A stretch of DNA of 43,938 nt. It comes from Trichomonas tenax (taxonomy: Eukaryota; Parabasalia; Trichomonadida; Trichomonadidae). The stretch is taken from positions 1-43,938 of the forward strand of contig JALKBU010000382.1 in NCBI GenBank assembly GCA_023091735.1. Direction: 5' to 3'. The position numbers were made by a program, and so were the translations under genes. The notes below the pieces were generated by a model, which was not told the origin of the DNA, did not search any database, and worked only from the letters and a program-made list of their open reading frames with translations. Shown piece by piece: positions 1 to 7,096 of the stretch (positions are counted from its first letter, which is position 1; every line of letters begins with the position of its first letter).

Positions 1-147
1 AAAATTTATTTTCTATATGGGATGGCACTAACTTGTAAAATTAATTCTGTCGTAAATATATATCATTAATAATTATTGTTTTTTATAATTTGTGATTTCA
101 GTAATTACATAAAAAGATGTTCGCAGAAGCCACGGCGCAGTCGTGAA
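1..147 (+). repeat. Repeat unit copy 1 (cut by window edge, decayed)
   Basis: First of three related units. It opens with a box around TTTATTTTCTATATGGG, continues through a block resembling AATTTGTGATTTCAGTAATT, and ends in the motif TTCGCAGA at 120-127. The small structure seen in copies 2 and 3 is only partly kept: stem TTCGC 120-124 faces GCGCA 135-139 with one mismatch, and CACG 131-134 can pair with CGTG 142-145. No reading frame is evident. The unit is probably longer to the left of the window. Confidence 0.7.
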
Positions 148-187
148 TTATTTTTTAAAACTGAATACATTTATTTAATCAGGAGTT

Positions 188-402
188 TTTAAAATAAAAT
201 TAACGTTGATTTGTAAGTAATTCTAAAATTTATTTTCTATATGGGGGGAACCTAACTTGTAACATTAATTCTGTCGTAAATATGAATCATTAACAAATTA
301 TTGTTTTTGTAATTTGTGATTTCAGTAATTACATAAAAAGATGTTCGCAGAGCTCGAGGCGAAGACTCGAGGGATGTGAACATCTTATAACTAACTCTGC
401 AG
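188..402 (+). repeat. Repeat unit copy 2 with pseudoknot-like motif and 3' splice-like end
   Basis: Second copy; the closest match to copy 1 starts at 225 and matches to copy 3 extend back to about 188. TTCGC 344-348 pairs with GCGAA 359-363. The loop word CTCGAG 353-358 pairs with a second CTCGAG 366-371, giving an H-type pseudoknot. An outer pairing AGATGTTC 339-346 with GAACATCT 378-385 is also possible and competes with the first stem. The unit runs into ACTAAC at 390-395 and CAG at 400-402, a parabasalid-type branch point and 3' splice site, directly before the Lys/Glu-rich reading frame. Confidence 0.75.
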
Positions 403-545
403 GACGACAGAAGAATCCGAGGTGGATCGCAAAAAGAATGAAGGAAGAAGAGGCTAAGAAGAAAGAAGAGGAACGGGCTAAAGCCCGTGAGGGACAAAGT
501 CCCGAAGAAAAGAAGAAGAAAGAGGAAGAAAAGAAATCAGAATAA
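403..545 (+). CDS. Orphan last exon or gene fragment, Lys/Glu-rich basic-acidic tail
   Basis: An open frame of about 46 codons runs from the putative splice acceptor CAG (400-402) to TAA at 543-545. It has no ATG of its own upstream in frame. It reads RQKNPRWIAKRM followed by a Lys/Glu-rich coiled stretch ending KKSE. The clean composition, the stop, and the ACTAAC-CAG acceptor suggest a real last exon of a gene whose first exon is missing or is the short ATG frame beginning at 341 (MFAELEAKTRG). A phase-1 junction would be needed, and no canonical GT donor gives it, so the gene is either broken or uses an unusual donor. Product not recognised; a ribosome- or nucleic-acid-associated tail is only a guess from charge. 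Confidence 0.4.
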
Positions 546-662
546 CCACTAAAATTATTTTTCAAATCTCTGAACCCCTCAAATCCTTTCGCTTTCTTTT
601 CTTAGTTAGTTAGTCAAAAATTATTTTTCAAAAACTGTATAAATTTTATAAAGTCATTAATT

Positions 663-850
663 TCAAAATCAATTTTAACGTTAATTTTGAAAGCAATTTC
701 AAAATTTTATTTTCTATATGGGGGACCTAACTTTGTACTACTAACTCTGATGTGTAAATATATACTATTAATAAATATTGTTTTTATAATTTGTGAACTT
801 CAGTAATTATATAAAATGAGGTTCGCAGAGACATGGCGAAGACATGTCGA
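663..850 (+). repeat. Repeat unit copy 3 with covarying pseudoknot-like motif
   Basis: Third copy, strongest match from 701. TTCGC 822-826 pairs with GCGAA 836-840. The loop word here is GACATG 830-835, which pairs with CATGTC 843-848. The pairing partners differ from copy 2, yet complementarity is kept. The unit also contains TACTAACTCTG (about 760-770), close to the splice-like block of copy 2, but without the CAG. Confidence 0.75.
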
Positions 851-855
851 GTGAT

Positions 856-949
856 GCTTTTTAGGTTCGCTGTTGTAAATTGTTTTGTGGAGGGAGAGGA
901 ACGGAGAAACGAACCCTTCACTGAAGAATTTTGAGCGAACCTAAAAAAC
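856..949. repeat. Inverted repeat (large hairpin) after repeat copy 3
   Basis: TTTTTAGGTTCGC at 858-870 is the exact reverse complement of GCGAACCTAAAAA at 935-947, with a 64-nt purine-rich loop. It follows directly on repeat copy 3 and reuses its GGTTCGC word. It could be a terminator-like or structured RNA, or a palindromic end of the repeat. No gene is seen from 950 to 1330. Confidence 0.7.
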
Positions 950-1330
950 GCACTTCATATACTAGATTTAATATATATTTTTTGAATATTCTATATATTT
1001 AAGGTCAAAATGGAAAAACGATAATCTCGTTGTTAGCAAATTTTCCTTGTCTTTGACTCCAACCTTTGCCACCTATCCGTTCACATCTCTAAAAACTTTC
1101 AAATCCATCCCCTAACTCATGGCAAACATTCATCGATTCATATTTTTCATTTCATCAATAGTAAAAATAAATAAGTCAAACTCTTATAAACTATTCATAT
1201 TCCCTCGAAATATAAAGCTCCATTGTATTACAAAATGCTATAAATATATTATATAGATCAACATTTTAATTCATAGAAAAGAATAAAATGATTTTGTGTG
1301 GGATTGTGATACTATTAACACTTTGTACAC

Positions 1331-1936
1331 TTATGCGCAACAAATAATTTTTTCATCATTTTTATCTTTGCAGGTAACACACACTCCAATGAAACAAAGG
1401 ATTGAGAAAATTGTCCAGAATTTGTTTTGTAACGAGATGTAATGATCTTTGTTTTCTTTTTCACCCTGATTCTGTTGATTTTGAGGCTCAACTTCTTTTT
1501 GAGAGTGTTCATTTGTATTTTCGGTTTTGCTCTGATCGTCGTTAGTTGTTGCTGGTGTTTCTTCATGGCAATTACCTTGATCATTATTTTCATCTTCTGC
1601 ATTAAACTCTAGATCTACTTCACGTGTCATTACTGGAGCCTCCTCTTCTTGTTCTTCTTCATTATTCTTTGGTTGTTCGTTGTTCTTGTTTTCTACATTT
1701 GTCTGATTATTATTGTCTTGCTCTTGCTTTTGATTTTCATTGTTATTTTGATTTTCTGGCTCTTTTGTAACTGCTTTTGAAGGAACAAGGCGATCTAAGT
1801 TATTCCAATAAAGCTTAATTGGAGATTCATCCATTTTTTCATGGATAGGAGGTATATCTGGCTTAACATATCTCTTCAATATCTCTTCTGGAACATTTAT
1901 TTGTTGTTCTTGATTCTCGTTGTTTGCTGCAGACAT
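1331..1936 (-). CDS. Acidic Asn/Gln/Glu-rich protein with C-terminal hydrophobic segment
   Basis: 201 residues from the ATG at 1936-1934, preceded in frame by a TTG that is not used here. The N-terminus has an ordered-looking segment (VPEEILKRYVKPDIPP, about 15-30, then IKLYWNNLDRLVPSKAV). A long low-complexity Asn/Gln/Glu/Lys region follows. Near the end FWTIFSILCFIGVCVTC (about 170-186) is hydrophobic and followed by a short charged Cys-containing tail, so a tail-anchored membrane protein is possible. The family is not recognised. The hydrophobic end could also be a weak buried helix. Its composition is like the low-complexity regulators common in protists. Confidence 0.6.
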   Translation of the reverse strand: MSAANNENQEQQINVPEEILKRYVKPDIPPIHEKMDESPIKLYWNNLDRLVPSKAVTKEPENQNNNENQKQEQDNNNQTNVENKNNEQPKNNEEEQEEEAPVMTREVDLEFNAEDENNDQGNCHEETPATTNDDQSKTENTNEHSQKEVEPQNQQNQGEKENKDHYISLQNKFWTIFSILCFIGVCVTCKDKNDEKIICCA

Positions 1937-2428
1937 CAAAAATCAAAAATTATTTTTTATTTGGATAAAATAAATTCAATAAAACCTACGGTTATTTTAC
2001 ACCCGTAAAGGTCCTTGTCATAAATTTTCAATTCAAGAGCTTTATAACCCTTCACATGAATTATTCTACCATATAATCTCGGTAAACTTTCGTTTATTTA
2101 TGTTTATTTGCGTAATTTTATTTGTTCATCAATACGATTAATGTAATTGATACATATAACAATAATACATTTTTCTAGGAGTTGTGTTCAGATAAGTCAT
2201 ATAATTGTTGAATCTCAATTTTGGATATTTTTAGTTATTTCATTCAAATCATTCTCTAAAATAAGTATTATAGTCAAATAGAGAATGAAAATATGTTACA
2301 TTTATATTATACAATACTGTGTATTACTGTGACTTTTATATTCTATGATTGATATTAAAAAAATTAATTTTGTGAAATTAAGCAAGAAAAAATGGATGTA
2401 TATCGAAATCAAACAAATAGTTTATTAT
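1937..2428. other. AT-rich spacer without recognised feature
   Basis: 492 nt between two minus-strand genes. It must hold the promoter of the acidic protein at its left edge and the 3' end of the PAP2-like gene at its right. I see no RNA gene, TIR or convincing open frame. Confidence 0.6.
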
Positions 2429-3439
2429 TTATATTGCGTAAATACGAACATTAAAGACAGCAACAAAGAAACAATTGAATCCAAGTAAAGCAACAAAAGC
2501 AATAATGCTAGCAAATATATCCTTTGTAATCTTTTTATCAAATCTATCTTCTTCAGTGATTTTCATGACCGATGGAATAATTGCAACTGAATCATCTTTT
2601 GCACGTGTGAGAAGACCTTCATACCACTGCATTTCAAACCATTTAAATCCATCAATGGATCTAGCGTTGAGGATGAATAGAACAATAATAACAGTAAGCA
2701 ACACGGTAGATCTGATTCCCATTGCAGCGATGCTAACGATATATTTAGTATAATCATCAATGGCCGAATTGCGGTATTTATGTAAAACTGGTACAAAGAA
2801 TACAAATGCTAAAGATCCGAAAGCAATATATGCGATTATTACGAAAATTGGTGGTAAGAAGTTAAAAATAAAGAATATCCAGCTTCCGAAGCATATTGAT
2901 ATCAGTGCTTGGAATATTGAACTTGATCCTGAAAGTACTGATGATGTTGTAGTAAAAAACCAAAAGAATCCAACGACAATGATAACGATTTTCCAGCCGC
3001 TAAAATCTGTTTTCAAGAACATCAGGAACAAAATCGTTGTAAGCATAATAATAATCGAAGGAGAGCCGTAATCACTTCTTAAAGGGACTAAATTTTCGCC
3101 ATCCCACGTTAAACATACAGGATTTCGTGGCATAAGGTACTGCAATAATGCCGACATCACTGTGATTAAACTGAAGTAAAACAAGAAATTCAAAATTTGC
3201 AATCTCGCTTTGTTATAGAATTTCGTTAGTTTCTGCTGAATACCGAAACCGTATAGTCTGAAGAAAATTGGAAGAATGATCAAAAGTTCAATAGCGATCC
3301 AATTCAATGCATCAAAGTGGAAAATAAGCTTGAACGTGAAGAAAAATGAGAGAAAAACGTTATCGTTATTAATCTGTGTGGCACAGCATCGATTGAACCA
3401 ATCATCGCCTATACCATTTGAAATAACTTTTTCGCTCAT
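2429..3439 (-). CDS. PAP2/glucose-6-phosphatase-like polytopic membrane protein, catalytic residues lost
   Basis: 336 residues from the ATG at 3439-3437 (an in-frame TTG further upstream is not used). About eight hydrophobic segments lie near 46-62, 82-101, 125-141, 149-166, 172-192, 195-218, 236-258 and 307-330. PRNP (104-107) and YGSPS (124-128) fall where the type 2 phosphatidic-acid phosphatase motifs RP and PSGH lie in glucose-6-phosphatase-like enzymes. However, the PSGH histidine position is Ile130, and the third motif (SRxxxxxHxxxD) reads SSVLSGSSSIF with Arg and His replaced by Ser. If this family assignment is right, the protein cannot act as a phosphatase and may be a lipid-binding or scaffold remnant. 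The stop is TAA in TAAAT. It shares a 78-bp divergent promoter with the SDR-like gene. Confidence 0.55.
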   Translation of the reverse strand: MSEKVISNGIGDDWFNRCCATQINNDNVFLSFFFTFKLIFHFDALNWIAIELLIILPIFFRLYGFGIQQKLTKFYNKARLQILNFLFYFSLITVMSALLQYLMPRNPVCLTWDGENLVPLRSDYGSPSIIIMLTTILFLMFLKTDFSGWKIVIIVVGFFWFFTTTSSVLSGSSSIFQALISICFGSWIFFIFNFLPPIFVIIAYIAFGSLAFVFFVPVLHKYRNSAIDDYTKYIVSIAAMGIRSTVLLTVIIVLFILNARSIDGFKWFEMQWYEGLLTRAKDDSVAIIPSVMKITEEDRFDKKITKDIFASIIAFVALLGFNCFFVAVFNVRIYAI

Positions 3440-3517
3440 TGTACTTTGGCACTTTTTATTGTGACAAATCAATATATGATATTACTTGACAAATTTATAT
3501 TTACATGACAGAATTAA
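3440..3517. promoter_or_regulatory. Divergent promoter region between PAP2-like and SDR-like genes
   Basis: Only 78 bp separate the two divergent start codons, so both promoters must lie here or overlap the genes. It contains TTTACATGACA at 3500-3510, a variant of the TGACATGTAAA word seen before other genes, and on the minus strand TTTGTCACAAT (about 3470-3460), an Inr-like TCA box some 25 nt from the PAP2-like ATG. Confidence 0.5.
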
Positions 3518-4222
3518 ATGAACTTTAAAGGAAAATCTGTGATTATCTCTGGATGCTGCAATGATTTAGGAAGTCTTATTGCACGCGAAATTGCTGCATC
3601 TGGTGCTTCACAGATTTTGTTCATTGATAATGACGAAAATGCATTAAAATTGCTTGAAAATGAAATTTCAAAAACCAAAACTCAATTTTCTTCATTGGAA
3701 ATGAAAGAGAATGCGCAGCTCAACTCTTCGGTTGTTTATACATTTGTTGAAAAAGTTGCCAAAAACGGAATTGATATTTTTATTAACGTATCCTCATATT
3801 TACGCAAAAATTTACTTTCGAATTCGTCCAAAATCAGCAAGTCTAACTTTGCAGATGAGTATAACAATGAATTTACAAATGTTGTAGATTTGACCAATCA
3901 AATCTCAAAGCTAATGAACTCAAATGGATCAATAGTCTTTGTTTTACCACCGCATAATATAGAATCCACATCTATTTCATGTGCAAAAACTTCATTAGAA
4001 ATGTTCACAAAAACAGCAGCGCTAGATCTTGGAAGAAAGGCTCAAATTCGCGTCAATGCCGTAAGAGTTGGTTTTATTGATCAAACAGCCAATGAAAACA
4101 CTCCAGATAATAAATTTGTTCAAATCAAAAGTATTAAGAATGTTACAATGTTCTTAGCCTGTGATTTATCGCACGATATTACAGGAGCTGTTCAGGTTGT
4201 TGATAATGGTCATAGCATATAA
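3518..4222 (+). CDS. Short-chain dehydrogenase/reductase-like protein lacking the catalytic tyrosine
   Basis: 234 residues with the SDR Rossmann layout. The N-terminal SGCCNDLG (11-18) replaces TGxxxGxG, keeping the first and last Gly. The C-terminal half has RVNAVRVGFID (178-188, family RVNAVxPGxI) and an ITGAVQVVDNG end (221-231), all typical. The active-site block YxxxK reads ISCAK (153-157): the lysine is kept but Tyr is Ile153. The usual catalytic Ser strand ends in a Pro-Pro (144-145). NNAG is also altered to NVSS. Family membership is secure; oxidoreductase activity is unlikely. The stop overlaps TAAAT. It converges on the FACT gene with 55 bp between the stops. Confidence 0.85.
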   Translation: MNFKGKSVIISGCCNDLGSLIAREIAASGASQILFIDNDENALKLLENEISKTKTQFSSLEMKENAQLNSSVVYTFVEKVAKNGIDIFINVSSYLRKNLLSNSSKISKSNFADEYNNEFTNVVDLTNQISKLMNSNGSIVFVLPPHNIESTSISCAKTSLEMFTKTAALDLGRKAQIRVNAVRVGFIDQTANENTPDNKFVQIKSIKNVTMFLACDLSHDITGAVQVVDNGHSI

Positions 4223-4277
4223 ATCATTTTTATTCATTGTATATATAAATGTATAATTCTGTATATTAATAATAAAT

Positions 4278-5768
4278 TTATTCATCTTCTTTTGGTTCCT
4301 CAACAGGAGCTTGCGGCTCATCATCACTCTTTTCACCGACTTCTTCTTCCTCATCTTCGCCTTCATCAGAAGATGGCTTCTTATCTGGGTTGAAGTCTTC
4401 ATCTTCCTCTTCATCAGAATCAGAAGAACCAATCTTCTTCATCAATTCCTGCTCCTCATGGATCTTTCTGATTGTGGCCAATCTGGATGCTCTGCCATCA
4501 CCCTGTGCGAGAGAAATAATTTGCTCGAACTCTTCTGCTTGATCAATACTCTTGATTGTAAGGCTGGCGCGTTTGAAGAATTGAAGCAGAGCACTGAAGT
4601 CCTTGTGTGGGATGTTTGTGAATTCGAGTGGCTTTCCACCTTCCTCTGAGATGTTAAGATCGAAGCACTTTGTGTTACGCATTGTATCCTTATCGATCTT
4701 CTTGAATTCAACAGAGCTAACTGTAGAGAATGGAATGATCTTTGCCTTCGGAAGGATGATGAAGTTCTTGTTTGTGATGAACAAGAGGCTCTGTGTTGTC
4801 TTGAAGCTACCAAGGACAGCATTAGATCCATCCTGTGCAGTGAAGAATCCATCATGCTCAACTTCCTTCTTTGAAGCATGCTGATCAAAGAGCTTGCAAA
4901 TAGCGTCTGATGCCTTCATTGTTGAGTCTGGGATGTTCAAAATCTTTGGAATATCCTTATCATCGGTCTCAACAACGATGTTATCATAGTCCTGACGGCC
5001 CTTCTTGATTGGATGAGAAAGTGTGATAACGACATATTCGTTTTTGCTTTCTGGGACCTGCAAACGGTGAATCATACGAATATTGTCGTATTTAACTTGG
5101 AAGTGAAATTGATCATACTGAATAAACAGGAAATCCTCGCAATATCTGAAATCGGCTGTGCCACTTGGCTGTTTGAGTGAAAGAGAGTTGATTTGGGCGT
5201 AGTAGCTATCGGCTGCCGTGAATGATTTCATGTAATTTCTAATGTTGGCAACAATATCGCTGACTTTTTCTTTTCCGTTCTGTGGGACGAAGATGCAGAC
5301 TGACTCGAGTTGGATTCCCGATGACTTTCCTTCGTGTCCAATAGTGACAGAGAAATCGTTCTTAGAAGGCTGATAGTTCATAATTGTTTTGTATGGAACT
5401 TTGAAGATTGGCTTTCCATCCTCATTGATCCAGAACGCGTGTTCGTTGTGATTGAAGACGCCCTCGTTTAAGCCAGAAACAGAGAATGTTTCTGGGATTG
5501 GTTCTGTGTCTAATTCAGATTGCAAAGCACGGAAGAGTCCATTGCGATCAGCATCAGTAAACATGGAGAGTGAGTAGAATTTCTCGCCGGTCATGATGTG
5601 AAGGCAGTAATTTAAAGCAGTGAATTGCGCCCATTCGCAATAATCAACGTCGCCGCGGTTGATTGTGACTGGTTTTCCCTCGGAAGGAGTGATAACCATC
5701 TTTCCGCCGCCAATTTCGACCTTTGATTTCAGAGAATTCAAAAAGATATTCTCGTATTTCACCGACAT
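4278..5768 (-). CDS. POB3: FACT histone chaperone subunit, Pob3/SSRP1 type
   Basis: 496 residues, start ATG at 5768-5766. FACT (Spt16 with Pob3/SSRP1) loosens and rebuilds nucleosomes during transcription and replication in the nucleus. Visible parts: an N-terminal Pob3 PH-like domain opening with YENIFLN and NRGDVDYCEW (about 1-110), the structure-specific-recognition middle region (about 110-290), a second Rtt106-like PH module containing FITNKNFIILPKAKIIPFST (about 300-410), and a Ser/Asp/Glu tail (about 440-496). There is no HMG box after the acidic tail, as in fungal Pob3 and unlike animal or plant SSRP1, so an Nhp6-type HMG partner would be expected elsewhere. The stop is TAAAT. Confidence 0.92.
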   Translation of the reverse strand: MSVKYENIFLNSLKSKVEIGGGKMVITPSEGKPVTINRGDVDYCEWAQFTALNYCLHIMTGEKFYSLSMFTDADRNGLFRALQSELDTEPIPETFSVSGLNEGVFNHNEHAFWINEDGKPIFKVPYKTIMNYQPSKNDFSVTIGHEGKSSGIQLESVCIFVPQNGKEKVSDIVANIRNYMKSFTAADSYYAQINSLSLKQPSGTADFRYCEDFLFIQYDQFHFQVKYDNIRMIHRLQVPESKNEYVVITLSHPIKKGRQDYDNIVVETDDKDIPKILNIPDSTMKASDAICKLFDQHASKKEVEHDGFFTAQDGSNAVLGSFKTTQSLLFITNKNFIILPKAKIIPFSTVSSVEFKKIDKDTMRNTKCFDLNISEEGGKPLEFTNIPHKDFSALLQFFKRASLTIKSIDQAEEFEQIISLAQGDGRASRLATIRKIHEEQELMKKIGSSDSDEEEDEDFNPDKKPSSDEGEDEEEEVGEKSDDEPQAPVEEPKEDE

Positions 5769-7096
5769 TTATATTTTGCTTTTATCAACCTCAATTTTTT
5801 AAACGTGAGAAAAAAATTATCAGTTTTTGATTTGATTTTTATATATTTCTTGATCTACAAATCCTATCTACAAGAAAAATTTTCATATATTGTTTAATTT
5901 TATTCAAATGAGAAAAAAATATTGATTAAAAACCTTTAAATCCTTTATGCACAATATGCCCGTCTTCTTTTTATCGAGATTTTGTGATTTATTTTACCTG
6001 GATCCTTTATTAATCTAATTCAATTTTCGAATTGTTCAAATGCCAATTACAACAGTGAGTTATAAATATATCCATGTTGCTTTGTCAGAATCTTAAATCT
6101 ATTAATGCACTGATAGCAAGATTTTTGTGAATTCATTCATGTCAAATTGCATCCAAATGATGTGATTGTTTGAGCTTTTAAAGACCCTTTTGAAGTCAAT
6201 ACATATGTGTTCTATGTCATGAGTAATTTGAATCATAATTTGCTCTGAGCATATAATGTTATTGTGATTCCTTTGAGTTTTTTATATTGATATCAAGATA
6301 ATAATGATTGTGGAAATTGAGGAGCGACGAGATCTATGTATATCCTTGAATTCATTTATTGATGGTTCTTCGATTCTTCTCCACTGGATCGAACTATTTT
6401 ATCATTACGATCGCATGCCAGTGAATGCTGAATATTTTGTATGTTTGTTGAACACGAAAGAATCTGATCAAAGCAGAAGAAGAACTGCTATTGAAAGATG
6501 AAAGATAAATATCTTCATTTGTAAATGAACAAATCATTTTCAAAGTGGTTTTTCAAATCTACGATTTTTTTTCAATAAACAAAAAAAAAATGAAAACATT
6601 TCATGAAATCAATATTATATCAGATGCCAGCACTGTTATATACTCTGTTGCATAGCCTCATACAGCCTGAACAAGATTTTAAATACTTGATTGAATAAAA
6701 TAAGCATTAGATTCGATTCAAATTCACATATAAATTATCAAACTCGTGTAGAACTGTTTTTTTTGCATTTCAGTATATCTACAAAATTAATTTTATGTTG
6801 TGTGAGCTGTTTGTGGGCTTATATTATCAAAATTTTAGTTGAATATGATTCAAACTTATTTTCTTTCGCACATATTAGACCAATAAGTAGTTCATCACTA
6901 TGGTATTATAGACCCAGAATGCTCAAGATCATATTAAAATATTAACTTTAAAATTGAGATATAAAGAATAAAATATGGCTTTGACGTGATAAACATAATT
7001 TACAGTCGATGAAAATCCTATACTGAGAGTTTTAGGATAATAAGTTAGATTGGGACACAAAGGAAATTTTGGTGACGATTATTTTCAAATCAAATA
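5769..7096. other. Divergent intergenic spacer between FACT and BOP1 genes
   Basis: 1.3 kb, very AT-rich. It must contain both promoters. A 65-codon frame at 6304-6501 and an 84-codon frame at 6691-6945 have no family features or coding bias and are not called. The proximal BOP1 upstream sequence has TTTTCAAATCAAATAATG, with TCA boxes close to the start. No RNA gene, TIR or tandem repeat was recognised. Confidence 0.55.

Noticed and set aside
339..385. Hammerhead, twister, pistol or HDV-like ribozyme in the repeat
   Set aside because: The conserved cores of these ribozymes (for example CUGAUGA...GAAA) are absent; only the general pseudoknot topology is shared with some of them.
252..565. Minus-strand open frames of about 80 codons over the Lys/Glu-rich exon
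   Set aside because: They are antisense shadows of the plus-strand repeat and exon, rich in Phe/Ser from the complement of Lys/Glu codons.
6304..6945. Two plus-strand frames in the FACT-BOP1 spacer
   Set aside because: No coding bias, no recognisable motif and no initiator-like box close to the ATG; typical of AT-rich spacer.
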